DNA of 30,610 nt, taken from contig DAOSWM010000035.1 in the NCBI GenBank assembly GCA_035380045.1, positions 1-30,610 on the forward strand, read 5' to 3'. Every line of letters starts with the position of its first letter. Position 1 is the first letter of the stretch. The stretch is from DAOSWM01 sp035380045 (GTDB taxonomy: Bacteria > Bacteroidota > Bacteroidia > Bacteroidales > Tenuifilaceae). This document shows positions 8,883 through 17,187 of this stretch, piece after piece. The position numbers were made by a program, and so were the translations under genes. A model generated the notes under the pieces. The model made no database searches. It saw nothing but the letters and a program-made list of their open reading frames with translations, and was not told the origin of the DNA.

Positions 8883-8912
8883 AAAAAAAGAAAGCCGGCG
8901 AAAAGCCGGCTT
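8883..8912 (-). terminator. Rho-independent terminator of the TPR protein gene
   Basis: On the minus strand the arms aagccggc (8912-8905) and gccggctt (8899-8892) pair perfectly around a five-base loop. They are followed by a T-rich run (ctttttttgg) down to 8883. It starts about 20 bases after the stop of the TPR gene. Confidence 0.85.
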
Positions 8913-8931
8913 CAAAATATGCTGCAAAAAA

Positions 8932-9894
8932 TTAGTTGCACTTTAACACTTCTTTCATTTGGTACTCAGCTGCTGCTTTGTATGAACCAGAAAGAGCTTT
9001 GCTGAATGACTCACATGCTTCAGAATTACTTCCTTTTCCTTGGTAAGCAACGCCTAGCTGGTAGTAAACACCTGCCATATCCAACGTTCCATTCCCTTTT
9101 TCTACAGCCACATTGGCATTCTCTATTGCTTTATCCCAGTTTTTCAAAGAGTTGTAGTTTATAGCTAGCACGTAGTAAATTGAACCATCATTCTCATCGA
9201 AATCGAGAACACGTGAGAAATACTTTACAGCTTCATCAAACTTTTCAGCTTTCTGAGCTTCATCACCATTTCTCATAAGGTAAGCTTTGGCTTTTTTCTG
9301 TGCATCATCCGCTTTTGCATTATCATTTGTTTTCCTTGCCACTTCAATTGTTTTTGCCAGGTACTCTAGCATTTTTTCGTGGTCTTCCATCTTTTCGTAT
9401 GAAAGGGCTAAACCAAGAATCGGATCTGAATAACCACCGTTGAACTGAATTGCCTTGTTATAGTACTCAATTGCTTTCTCAAATTCATCCGTTTTGTAAT
9501 GGTTCACTCCCATTGCATAGTATAACTTAGGGATTGTTTTTTCAACTTTCTGTTGTGTTTTTGCATCACCATACTTAACTGCAGTTTCTTCGGCTTTTTC
9601 AAGCTGTTCAAGAGTTTCTACACTTTTTTTCTCCTTGTAAAGTTTCATGGCAAGTTCAAAGTGTACGCTTGGAATAAGACTTTCAGCAAGCACCTTTGTT
9701 TCTTCTCCTTCCTCACCTAGCTGTTCGCTTATTTTTATTGATTCATATAGCTTATCAAGGGCTCCCTGAGGGTTTTCTTTAATCATGGTTGCTCCATTAT
9801 TGTAAGCATCTACAGCCTCCTTCTTAGTTTGTGCAATGGTTGCGAAAGGGAGTGCAACGGCTAGCACAGAAAAAATTAATTTGTTAATCTTCAT
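8932..9894 (-). CDS. Exported tetratricopeptide repeat (TPR) protein
   Basis: A 320-residue protein with an N-terminal signal peptide (MKINKLIFSVLAVALPFA, likely cleaved near TIA-Q). It has several TPR-like helix pairs, for example around 124-157 (AMGVNHYKTDEFEKAIEYYNKA), about 159-188, and about 210-285 (DEAVKYFSRVLDFDENDGS and NWDKAIENANVAVEKG). It is rich in Lys and Glu and is probably a periplasmic or surface-associated scaffold. TPR domains bind proteins, but no partner is indicated. It appears monocistronic, with a predicted promoter at 10040-10068 and its own terminator at 8883-8912. Confidence 0.85.
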   Translation of the reverse strand: MKINKLIFSVLAVALPFATIAQTKKEAVDAYNNGATMIKENPQGALDKLYESIKISEQLGEEGEETKVLAESLIPSVHFELAMKLYKEKKSVETLEQLEKAEETAVKYGDAKTQQKVEKTIPKLYYAMGVNHYKTDEFEKAIEYYNKAIQFNGGYSDPILGLALSYEKMEDHEKMLEYLAKTIEVARKTNDNAKADDAQKKAKAYLMRNGDEAQKAEKFDEAVKYFSRVLDFDENDGSIYYVLAINYNSLKNWDKAIENANVAVEKGNGTLDMAGVYYQLGVAYQGKGSNSEACESFSKALSGSYKAAAEYQMKEVLKCN

Positions 9895-10039
9895 AGTTCT
9901 GGTATTTGTTTATGGTTAGTAATTTTTCTTATCTCAACGTTTATTATTTCTTGCGTAAACTATTTGTTTATTTGTTTCCTCATTAATTTTATTTACAGGA
10001 AATTAACGAATGCATGTTGTTGATATTTTTCAAAACTCA

Positions 10040-10068
10040 CAAAAATAAAAAAGTTAGCAACATATCAA
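10040..10068 (-). promoter_or_regulatory. Predicted promoter of the TPR protein gene
   Basis: On the minus strand a TTG (10068-10066) is followed after 18 bases by TATTTTTG (10047-10040), a match to TAnnTTTG. The implied 5' leader to the ATG at 9894 is about 140 bases and holds no obvious structure. Confidence 0.4.
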
Positions 10069-10082
10069 GAGTCATTCAATCA

Positions 10083-10101
10083 GTTTAGAAACATTCTAAA
10101 C
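10083..10101. repeat. Perfect 8-base inverted repeat downstream of tadA
   Basis: gtttagaa (10083-10090) and ttctaaac (10094-10101) form a stem with a three-base loop, 19 bases beyond the tadA stop. There is no T-run after it on the minus strand, so it is a weak transcription terminator at best. It could stabilise the mRNA end. Confidence 0.35.
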
Positions 10102-10119
10102 AACAACTTGATTCATTAT

Positions 10120-10563
10120 CTACCTTTTCGTTCTGAAAAAGGTTTTCATTAATATGGAAGCTTCCTCATCCATAATACCTTCTACTAGCTTCGTTTTTGG
10201 ATGTAAAAGGTTTTGTTTAACCAATGTAAATCCACGTTTAGGATCGTCAGCTCCATAGACAAGCGTCCCCAGCTGACTCCAAAAAAGTGCACCTGCACAC
10301 ATAACACAAGGTTCGAGGGTAACATAAAGCGTACATTCATTTAAATACTTCCCTCCCAAATAGGAAAATGCAGACGTAATAGCCTGCATTTCAGCATGGG
10401 CTGTTGGATCGTTAAGGGTTTCAGTTAAATTGTGAGCACGGGCAACTACCGTGTTATTACAAACTACCACAGCTCCCACCGGAACCTCACCCTTGTTGAG
10501 AGCAAACTCGGCTTCCTTCAAAGCCTCTCTCATAAATTTTGAATGATCAACCTTTCCTGTCAC
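10120..10563 (-). CDS. tadA: tRNA-specific adenosine deaminase TadA
   Basis: TadA deaminates the wobble adenosine 34 of tRNA to inosine in the cytoplasm. The zinc site is seen as HAEM (His56, catalytic Glu58) and PCVMC (Cys86, Cys89), counted from the start chosen here. The N-terminal MREALKEAEFALNKGEVPVGAVVV block is typical. The start is ambiguous: the frame stays open to 10743 and into aspS. GTG at 10563 gives 147 residues, close to the family norm, with about ten residues before MREAL. ATG at 10533 (137 residues) and ATG at 10621-10623 (167 residues) are alternatives. It is divergent from aspS. Confidence 0.92.
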   Translation of the reverse strand: MTGKVDHSKFMREALKEAEFALNKGEVPVGAVVVCNNTVVARAHNLTETLNDPTAHAEMQAITSAFSYLGGKYLNECTLYVTLEPCVMCAGALFWSQLGTLVYGADDPKRGFTLVKQNLLHPKTKLVEGIMDEEASILMKTFFRTKR

Positions 10564-10613
10564 TTTATTTTTGTTATGGTCGATTTTTGTTAACACAAAA
10601 AAAATGCCAGCTA

Positions 10614-10644
10614 TTGGGAGCATTCTTTTTTCTTTATACCTTCG
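10614..10644 (+). promoter_or_regulatory. Predicted aspS promoter
   Basis: A TTG at 10614-10616 is followed after 20 bases by TACCTTCG (10637-10644), a one-mismatch TAnnTTTG. This lies 21 bases upstream of the aspS ATG at 10666. The form TAnCTTcG is frequent before Bacteroidota housekeeping genes. Confidence 0.5.
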
Positions 10645-10665
10645 CAGGTTCAAAAACTTCAGGAA

Positions 10666-12429
10666 ATGTATAGAACACATAACTGTGGCGAGCTTAGAGC
10701 CACAAATATTGCACAAGATGTTACGCTGAGTGGGTGGGTTCAACGCATCAGAAACTTTGGTGGGATGACCTTTATCGATCTACGCGATAGGTACGGAATT
10801 ACCCAACTTGTTACCGAAGAGGATTGCGATCCGGAAACAGTTAAGCTAATTGAAAATCTCGGAAGAGAATTCGTAATTAAGTGCGAGGGGAAGGTTGTTG
10901 AGCGCTCAAGCAAAAACTCCAAACTTCCTACTGGTGATATTGAGGTTGTTATAGACCGAATTAAAATATTGAACAAATCGGACGTTCCTCCGTTCACCAT
11001 TGAGGACGAAACCGATGGCGGGGATGAGCTTCGCATGAAGTACCGTTACCTCGACCTCCGTCGGAATCCTGTAAAGAATGCAATAATGCTTCGTCACAGG
11101 GTAGCTCAGGAAACCCGAAAATATCTCGATAGCCAGAATTTTATTGAAATTGAAACACCTTTCCTCATCAAATCAACACCTGAAGGTGCACGTGATTTTG
11201 TGGTTCCTTCACGGATGAACCCTGGCGAATTCTACGCGTTACCCCAATCGCCACAAACGTTTAAGCAGCTGCTTATGGTTGCCGGCTTCGACAGGTACTT
11301 CCAAATAGTAAAGTGTTTCAGGGATGAAGATTTACGCGCCGACAGGCAGCCCGAGTTCACTCAAATCGATTGCGAGATGTCGTTCGTTGAGCGTGACGAT
11401 GTTCTTCACACCTTTGAAGGGTTAACCAAGCATCTTTTCAAGACCGTAAAGGGAATTGAATTCAAGGAGCCTTTCCGTCGCATGTCCTTTGCCGATGCCA
11501 TGAGCCTGTATGGCTCAGATAAGCCCGACCTTCGCTTTGGCATGGAGATACGCAACCTAACCGAAATTGCCAAAGGTAAAGGTTTCGTAGTGTTCGACAG
11601 CGCTGAATTTGTTGGAGGAATCACTGCGCCAGGCTGCGCAAGTTACTCACGCAAGCAGCTCGATGAGTTGACCGAGTTCGTGAAAAAACCCCAGGTAGGT
11701 GCTAAAGGTTTAGTATACGTTAAGTACGAGGAAGATGGCAACATAAAATCATCGGTGGATAAGTTCTTCACAGCTGAGCAGCTTAAGGAGTGGGCCTGCT
11801 TTATGGGCGCCAACCCAGGCGATTTGCTTCTTATTTTATCAGGTGAACGAAAGAAAATGTTAGAAGCGCTGGGAACTTTACGTTTGGAAATGGGTAACAA
11901 GTTAAACATGCGCACTGCAGAAAAATATATTCCACTTTGGGTTGTTGATTTCCCGTTGCTTGAGTGGGACGAGGAGACCCAACGTTTCTACGCAATGCAT
12001 CACCCCTTCACCTCACCAGTTATTGAGGATGTTCACCTATTCGACTCGGAGCCAGCACTGATACGTGCGAACGCTTACGACCTGGTAATTAACGGTGTTG
12101 AGATTGGTGGTGGTTCAATTCGAATTTTTGACCGCGAACTACAGCAAAAAATGTTTAAAGCCCTCGGCTTTAGTGAAAAGGAGGCAGAAGAACAGTTTGG
12201 TTTCCTACTAAATGCTTTTAAGTATGGTGCTCCGCCCCATGGTGGTGTTGCCTTTGGTTTCGACAGGCTGTGCGCAATTTTTGGTGGTTCCGACTCAATT
12301 CGCGATTACATTGCTTTCCCAAAGAATAACTCGGGTAGAGATGTAATGATCAACACCCCCTCAAGTATTTCAAACATGCAGCTTGAGGAGCTGAATATTA
12401 CGATAAAGCCAACTGATATTAAAAAGTAG
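10666..12429 (+). CDS. aspS: Aspartyl-tRNA synthetase
   Basis: A class II synthetase of the bacterial type, 587 residues, charging tRNA-Asp in the cytoplasm. An N-terminal OB-fold anticodon-binding domain (about 1-105, VTLSGWVQRIRN) is followed by the catalytic domain. Motif 2 has the CFRDEDLRADRQPEF segment. The GAD insertion domain lies in the middle (about 285-415). Motif 3 is GVAFGFDRL near the C-terminus. Length and order match bacterial AspRS rather than the shorter archaeal form. Whether it also charges tRNA-Asn cannot be decided from this window. The ATG at 10666 gives the standard start MYRTHNCGEL. It ends at a strong terminator. Confidence 0.97.
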   Translation: MYRTHNCGELRATNIAQDVTLSGWVQRIRNFGGMTFIDLRDRYGITQLVTEEDCDPETVKLIENLGREFVIKCEGKVVERSSKNSKLPTGDIEVVIDRIKILNKSDVPPFTIEDETDGGDELRMKYRYLDLRRNPVKNAIMLRHRVAQETRKYLDSQNFIEIETPFLIKSTPEGARDFVVPSRMNPGEFYALPQSPQTFKQLLMVAGFDRYFQIVKCFRDEDLRADRQPEFTQIDCEMSFVERDDVLHTFEGLTKHLFKTVKGIEFKEPFRRMSFADAMSLYGSDKPDLRFGMEIRNLTEIAKGKGFVVFDSAEFVGGITAPGCASYSRKQLDELTEFVKKPQVGAKGLVYVKYEEDGNIKSSVDKFFTAEQLKEWACFMGANPGDLLLILSGERKKMLEALGTLRLEMGNKLNMRTAEKYIPLWVVDFPLLEWDEETQRFYAMHHPFTSPVIEDVHLFDSEPALIRANAYDLVINGVEIGGGSIRIFDRELQQKMFKALGFSEKEAEEQFGFLLNAFKYGAPPHGGVAFGFDRLCAIFGGSDSIRDYIAFPKNNSGRDVMINTPSSISNMQLEELNITIKPTDIKK

Positions 12430-12452
12430 CCCTTATAAAAACCTACAAAAAC

Positions 12453-12485
12453 AAAAAAGCCTACTAGACTATAGTAGGCTTTTTT
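12453..12485. terminator. Bidirectional terminator between aspS and the small lipoprotein gene
   Basis: The arms aaaaaagcctact (12453-12465) and agtaggctttttt (12473-12485) are perfectly complementary with a seven-base loop. The A-run on one side and the T-run on the other let it work for aspS (plus) and for the lipoprotein gene arriving from the minus strand. Confidence 0.9.
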
Positions 12486-12506
12486 GTTTAAAAACCTTAA
12501 AGTTTA

Positions 12507-12695
12507 TTACTCAGCAGCAGGAGTTTCAACAGCAGCAGTATCCTGAGCTGCAACAGTTGTGTCCTGAACAGCTTCTTCAACTTGTTCGGTAGCTGGTTCT
12601 TCAGCAACAGCTTCTTCGGTTTTCTCAGCGGGAGCGTTGCAAGCATAGAATGAGAACATGCCAGCAACTGCTAGTAACATAAATACTTTTTTCAT
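12507..12695 (-). CDS. Small acidic Ala/Glu-rich lipoprotein
   Basis: A 62-residue exported lipoprotein. The signal peptide MKKVFMLLAVAGMFSFYAC ends with a lipobox-like FYAC, with Cys19 as the lipid anchor. The remaining 43 residues are nearly all Ala, Glu, Thr, Val and Pro with a single Lys, so the mature part should be strongly acidic and disordered. Similar tiny lipoproteins are frequent in Bacteroidota; no function is known to me. A good -7 element lies 35 bases upstream, and the bidirectional terminator lies directly after it, so it is a compact single-gene unit. Confidence 0.8.
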   Translation of the reverse strand: MKKVFMLLAVAGMFSFYACNAPAEKTEEAVAEEPATEQVEEAVQDTTVAAQDTAAVETPAAE

Positions 12696-12729
12696 GGTTT
12701 AGGTTGGTTTTAACAGTTGAACAACAGTG

Positions 12730-12737
12730 CAAAGTTA
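12730..12737 (-). promoter_or_regulatory. Predicted -7 element TAACTTTG for the small lipoprotein gene
   Basis: On the minus strand TAACTTTG matches TAnnTTTG exactly, 35 bases before the ATG. A -33 TTTG is not clear. Confidence 0.5.
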
Positions 12738-12872
12738 TATTTTATGTCCATTAGTTGTTTAAAAAATGTGATTTTTTTTACTTCCTTAAAAAAAACAGTA
12801 TGCATTTGTATATGTGGGGATTCAATTTTTGCATTAATTTTTGATGGGTGTACTCTATTTATTGAAATAAAC

Positions 12873-14087
12873 CTAACTCTCCTTTGGGTCAAAAGCATCC
12901 CTAAGTCCGTTTCCAATTAGAGTAAATACAAGAACTAGCAGCATAATGGCAACTCCGGGAATTAATGCAAGAAACGCTTTGTCCATAATAATGTATCCGT
13001 AATGATCTTTAATCATTGTCCCCCATGATGGCATTGGTGGTTGCACTCCAATTCCGAGAAAACTCAACCCAGCTTCGAGCAATATTGCCGTAGCAAAATT
13101 TCCTGCTGAAATAATTATAACCGGACCCAGCACATTGGGAAGAATATGACGGAAAATTATTCGCGCTTTATTAAATCCCATAACTTTTGCTGCCTCAACA
13201 AATTCTTTCTCACGAAGACTCATCACTTGTCCACGGATTACTCTGGCAACCTCAACCCACATTGTTAGTCCAACGGCAACAAAAATTTGCCAAAAACCTT
13301 TGCCCAAAACCATGGTTAATGCAATAACCATAAGTAGGGTTGGAATTGACCACACAACATTTACCAGCCACATAATAACATCGTCGTACCAACCACGGAA
13401 ATATCCGGCAGTGGCGCCAAGCGTAATTCCAATTAGCAAAGAAATTGCTACGGCAATAAATCCTACGGATAATGAAATGCGAGCACCAATAATCAGGCGG
13501 CTAAGCATATCGCGCCCAAAGCGGTCGGTTCCAAGAAAATATCTTTTCCTCTTTATATTGTTTTTTACAATTTGCTCTTTAAGAGCAGCGTATGAAAATT
13601 CTTTTTTTGAATTTTTGAGATATACTGTTAAAGTATCCTCCTTCAAAGTAACACTATCAACTTTTGAGTTTGGAAATAGTATATCAGAGAATTTCATCCT
13701 GTTTTCAATACTTACGCTATCCTCAGGTTCGGAAAACTCTGTTAACACAATGCTAGTTCCGTCAAATAGATACGATGATATTGGGATTTCCAGCGTTGAA
13801 AAATTTTCTCCGAAAAACATTCTCCTAAAAAATCCAACTTTGGTTGGCTCATCTGCTTTGGGAATCGTAAAAAAATAAACCTTAAAACCTGGCCGCTTTG
13901 TGGCCAACTCCAAGTGCTGATTATTTACGCCCGGTGATGAATCGGGAGTAATTGCGTAACCTAACAACGCGATTATTGCCACCAACACCACAAAAAGCAA
14001 CGACACCAACGAAAGTTTATTTGAAACAAACCTTCGGGCTGCTATTCGCCAGGGTGAACCTTCGCGTATGTTTGGTTTCATTTCCAT
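12873..14087 (-). CDS. Oligopeptide/dipeptide-type ABC transporter permease (OppC/DppC family)
   Basis: An inner-membrane permease subunit of a peptide-type ABC importer, 404 residues. After the first membrane segment (about 25-46) comes a large extracytoplasmic insert (about 47-180). The conserved core begins FLGTDRFGRDMLSRL (184-198). The EAA loop that contacts the ATPase is EAAKVMGFNKARIIFRHILP, and the C-terminus GLRDAFDP is typical of OppC. DppC-like proteins usually have only about 45 residues where this insert sits. No ATPase, binding protein or partner permease is adjacent. The start may be ATG 14087 or ATG 14081; the latter makes an ATGA overlap with the glycosyltransferase stop. It is the last gene of a three-gene operon. 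Confidence 0.9.
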   Translation of the reverse strand: MEMKPNIREGSPWRIAARRFVSNKLSLVSLLFVVLVAIIALLGYAITPDSSPGVNNQHLELATKRPGFKVYFFTIPKADEPTKVGFFRRMFFGENFSTLEIPISSYLFDGTSIVLTEFSEPEDSVSIENRMKFSDILFPNSKVDSVTLKEDTLTVYLKNSKKEFSYAALKEQIVKNNIKRKRYFLGTDRFGRDMLSRLIIGARISLSVGFIAVAISLLIGITLGATAGYFRGWYDDVIMWLVNVVWSIPTLLMVIALTMVLGKGFWQIFVAVGLTMWVEVARVIRGQVMSLREKEFVEAAKVMGFNKARIIFRHILPNVLGPVIIISAGNFATAILLEAGLSFLGIGVQPPMPSWGTMIKDHYGYIIMDKAFLALIPGVAIMLLVLVFTLIGNGLRDAFDPKES

Positions 14088-15181
14088 TTCACCGGCAAAA
14101 CTAACGAAATACAGAATGTAATAACAATATATAACGGGTAAATAATTTGCACCGGGAAATATGCATACATAAGCGATGTTTCACCAATTTTTTTCTGGAA
14201 AGAAAAAAGCAAAGGAAAATCGACTAGTATTTTTAAAAGAAAAGCAAACACAAGCATTGGCAATAGTTTTGGCTTAAAAAAAGCGCCAATCGCAAGTCCT
14301 ACAAGCGATAGGTTGAAAAGAAAAACTACCATTGCAACAATAATTGTTGCTAAATCGTTGTATGCGGGTGCTTTTGACGCCCAGCGTGCCCGTTGGAATA
14401 AAAACTCTTTCAGTGTAGATGTCGGTTTTGTAAAAACAATACCATCTATAGAATTCAGCGTTTGAATTTTTTTAGCACATTTTCGCTTTGCGTTATGCAG
14501 CAAAAAAACATCATCGCCGGAGGGTTGATTTGGATTGAGCATATGAAAATCGTACCCAACTTTCGATTTATCGAACGCAAGGTTGGCTGAACTTGCCATA
14601 ATGGGGAAACCCAACTCACACGCACCCAAAGTACTTGCTGTAAGCGATGCATGTTCGAGCGCCTGAACTTTTTGAAAAAAAGTATTTGTTGGTGAAATTC
14701 TTACCAAACCAATTAACAAACACAAATCTGACTGGGCAAAACTGTTCGAAATTGCCGAAAGCCAACCTGTTGGGTGTGTACAGTCGGCGTCGGTAAACAC
14801 AACTATACTATTCTTTGCGCAGGAAATTCCGTAGGAAAGCGCTTCCTTTTTACCTCTTTTAGATTCGGGGAGTGATATAACCGAAAGGTTTTCCATTCTC
14901 TTTTCCCAATCCTTTGCGATAGCAAAACTTTTATCGGTAGAATTATCGTTTACCAGAATAATCTCAAAATGATCTTTTAGAAAATCCTGATTTGAGATAG
15001 ATTCAAGAAGATTTTCCAAATTTTGCTCCTCATTTCGGAAAGGGATAATCAACGAAAGTTGAACTTTTTCTCCGCTACATTTCACTTCCCTTTTTGCGGA
15101 TTTATTGACTCCAATCCAAAAAAGAAAAACCATTACACAGTAAAATGCGCATAGAGCAACTATGGGAATCCACAACCACAT
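14078..15181 (-). CDS. Membrane-bound family 2 glycosyltransferase
   Basis: A GT2 enzyme of 367 residues that probably transfers a sugar from a nucleotide donor at the cytoplasmic face of the membrane. One N-terminal membrane segment (about 3-24) precedes the GT-A domain starting LSLIIPFRNEE. The metal-binding DAD is at 131-133, an acceptor-site GDD at 222-224, and QRARW at 263-267, the processive-type Q-x-x-R-W signature. About three hydrophobic segments follow at the C-terminus. It starts three bases after the aminotransferase stop and overlaps the permease. The product (polysaccharide, glycolipid or other) cannot be told. Confidence 0.88.
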   Translation of the reverse strand: MWLWIPIVALCAFYCVMVFLFWIGVNKSAKREVKCSGEKVQLSLIIPFRNEEQNLENLLESISNQDFLKDHFEIILVNDNSTDKSFAIAKDWEKRMENLSVISLPESKRGKKEALSYGISCAKNSIVVFTDADCTHPTGWLSAISNSFAQSDLCLLIGLVRISPTNTFFQKVQALEHASLTASTLGACELGFPIMASSANLAFDKSKVGYDFHMLNPNQPSGDDVFLLHNAKRKCAKKIQTLNSIDGIVFTKPTSTLKEFLFQRARWASKAPAYNDLATIIVAMVVFLFNLSLVGLAIGAFFKPKLLPMLVFAFLLKILVDFPLLFSFQKKIGETSLMYAYFPVQIIYPLYIVITFCISLVLPVKWK

Positions 15182-15184
15182 GGT

Positions 15185-16327
15185 TTAACTTTTTGAAATA
15201 AATTCGGACAAAAGTTTGGCTCCCCGATTGATTTCATCAATGGGCCGAGCAATGTTAACTCTAATCCAACTGCTGTGATTCTTACTAAAATGTTCGCCGG
15301 GAATTACGGCAACTCCCTTTTGATGGTAAAGTTGATATGCGAACCGGAATCCGTCGGAAAAATTCTCTGGAAGCTTTGTCCAGATAAAGCAACCACCATC
15401 AATTTTAGGAATGGTAAATCCAAGTGAAAGAAGAACTCTCGATAAAGTTTCGAAGTTTTGCTTCACGTTCTGCCTGAATTGAGCAACAAATTCATCACCA
15501 AAATTATGCTCCGCAAGGAAATGTGCCAACGCTTCCTGCAGCAACGATGGAGCGCAAAGTCCAATATAATCGTGAATTGCCCTCAACCCTTTCCGATGCG
15601 ATTCGTGAGCATAAAGGTAGCCAACTCGCCAACCGGTAATGCACAGCATCTTTGAAAAGCTGTTAACGTAAAAAACGTTGGGTGAGCACGAAGTTAGCGG
15701 TAGATAGGGTGGATTATCAAAGTAAAGATCCTTGTAAACTCCGTCGAAAATCAGGTAAAAATCAAGTTTAGTTGCTAAGTCGATCAACTTATTTATTTCG
15801 CTCTCGCTCCAAACTTTCCCAAACGGATTTCCGGGAGAAGCAACGAAAACAACTTTGACTTTTTGGTTATTAATTACAAACTCCAACTTTTCAAAATCAA
15901 CAGAATAATACTTGTCCAAAGGAAAATCGACGTACTTTTTTCCAAATATTTTTGGCAGCTGACTGTAACTCTCGTACGCCGGCTCGAAGCTAAGCGTAGA
16001 AAAATCATCCTTTAAAATTCCGTTCAGGTAAGTAAAAATCAGCGAAAGCGCTTCGGTTGCTCCCTGAACTATCAGGAAATTTTCAAGAGCAACCGGATAA
16101 CTTCGGGTGTAATTTTCGTAGAGAAGATTTCGTAATTTGAAATTCCCAATTCCGGGGGCATACTGGTGAACGTTCCCGTTCAAAATTCCATCAAGCTGGT
16201 AAATCAACTCCTGCGGAGGCTGATAACCCGGAATTCCCTGAGCAAGATTTATTCCACCCTTCTCCTTTACCAAATTGCTAAAGTAGCTGATATACGATCC
16301 TTCAGGTTTTGCTATATTCTGTTCCAT
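15185..16327 (-). CDS. PLP-dependent class I/II aminotransferase
   Basis: A fold-type I aminotransferase of about 380 residues, cytoplasmic. Visible PLP-site elements are NLAQGIPGYQPP (substrate-binding loop), ASPGNPFG (Asn that contacts PLP), DGVYKDL (Tyr), NSFSKMLCITGWRVGY with the Schiff-base Lys226, and WIRVNIA (carboxylate-binding Arg). It resembles the methionine/kynurenine aminotransferase group, but the substrate is not fixed by these motifs. ATG at 16327 (MEQNIAKPEGSY) is preferred over an upstream in-frame start at 16363 because it gives a normal N-terminus. It is the first gene of the operon with the glycosyltransferase and permease, and is divergent from the barrel gene at 16423. 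Confidence 0.88.
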   Translation of the reverse strand: MEQNIAKPEGSYISYFSNLVKEKGGINLAQGIPGYQPPQELIYQLDGILNGNVHQYAPGIGNFKLRNLLYENYTRSYPVALENFLIVQGATEALSLIFTYLNGILKDDFSTLSFEPAYESYSQLPKIFGKKYVDFPLDKYYSVDFEKLEFVINNQKVKVVFVASPGNPFGKVWSESEINKLIDLATKLDFYLIFDGVYKDLYFDNPPYLPLTSCSPNVFYVNSFSKMLCITGWRVGYLYAHESHRKGLRAIHDYIGLCAPSLLQEALAHFLAEHNFGDEFVAQFRQNVKQNFETLSRVLLSLGFTIPKIDGGCFIWTKLPENFSDGFRFAYQLYHQKGVAVIPGEHFSKNHSSWIRVNIARPIDEINRGAKLLSEFISKS

Positions 16328-16422
16328 AATTACAAAGAACGGAAAAAGTTCGAAATTCCCCATCCTGTATTATGGCCTATTTCATCAATTCTTTATAACT
16401 TAGTCAATTCAATAATGCTTAA

Positions 16423-17169
16423 ATGAACTCAAAGCACATTATTATAGCTACATTATTAGTTGCAGGTTTTTGCTTTACAGCAAAAGTTAGCGCACAGCTT
16501 AACTTCGATGTGGAAGGAGGAATTGCTTCCACTGTATACAACGATGTTAGAATTCCGGGTGAAGGGGGAACCTTCTTTTCACTTTCAGATGACTTTGTTT
16601 CAAAAAACATTTTTTTCTCAAGAATTAGAGGTGGCTACCAACTTGGGAGAAGAAGTGAACTGCTTGCTCTTTTTGCACCACTGGAGTTTGAATACAAGGG
16701 GTCTGTTAACAAAAATATCATTTTTCAGGGGGAAACCTATCCAGCCGGAACAGTTCTTAACGCAACCTACAAATTCAACTCGTACCGATTAACATACCGT
16801 TACTACATTCTTAAAAAGGAAAAGTTAACTGCAGGAGTTGGATTGACCGTTAAAGTACGCGATGCATTAATTGGACTTAGAGGAGGCGGGCTAGAATCGC
16901 AAAAAACGGATTTGGGATTGGTTCCACTAATAAACTTCAACCTACACTGGAAACCATTAAACAGGCTTGGAATTCTAGTTGACGGCGATGCATTGGCTGC
17001 GCCACAGGGAAGAGCCGAGGATGTATTGGTTGCTCTTACTTTTAGGGCAACCAACAATTTTTCGGTCAAAGCCGGTTACCGGATTTTGGAAGGTGGAGCG
17101 GATGGTAAATCTGTTTACACTTTCTCAATGTTTAGCTACGGTGTGCTGGGTGCAACAATTGATTTATAG
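16423..17169 (+). CDS. Exported outer-membrane beta-barrel-like protein
   Basis: A 248-residue protein with a signal peptide ending KVSA-Q (cleavage after residue 24). The rest is made of alternating polar/hydrophobic strands rich in Gly, Tyr and Phe, for example YKFNSYRLTYRYYILKKEKL and VLVALTFRATNNFSVKAGYRIL, typical of an 8-10 strand outer-membrane barrel. It ends ATIDL. I do not recognise a specific family. It lies 18 bases upstream of the histidine kinase and is likely co-transcribed with it. Confidence 0.78.
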   Translation: MNSKHIIIATLLVAGFCFTAKVSAQLNFDVEGGIASTVYNDVRIPGEGGTFFSLSDDFVSKNIFFSRIRGGYQLGRRSELLALFAPLEFEYKGSVNKNIIFQGETYPAGTVLNATYKFNSYRLTYRYYILKKEKLTAGVGLTVKVRDALIGLRGGGLESQKTDLGLVPLINFNLHWKPLNRLGILVDGDALAAPQGRAEDVLVALTFRATNNFSVKAGYRILEGGADGKSVYTFSMFSYGVLGATIDL

Positions 17170-17187
17170 GAAACAACCTACAACCGA

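Noticed and set aside
10083..10101. Inverted repeat as a tadA terminator
   Set aside because: It has no T-run on the minus strand, so it is listed only as an inverted repeat.
10564..10743. A 60-residue N-terminal extension of tadA running into aspS
   Set aside because: It is not part of the deaminase fold and would overlap the divergent aspS coding start and promoter.
12710..12920. Two short open frames on opposite strands between the lipoprotein and permease genes
   Set aside because: Both are low-complexity, AT-rich translations that overlap the lipoprotein promoter; neither has a recognisable feature.
13300..13878. A 192-codon open frame on the plus strand inside the ABC permease gene
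   Set aside because: It is antisense to a clear permease and has no family features or separate promoter.
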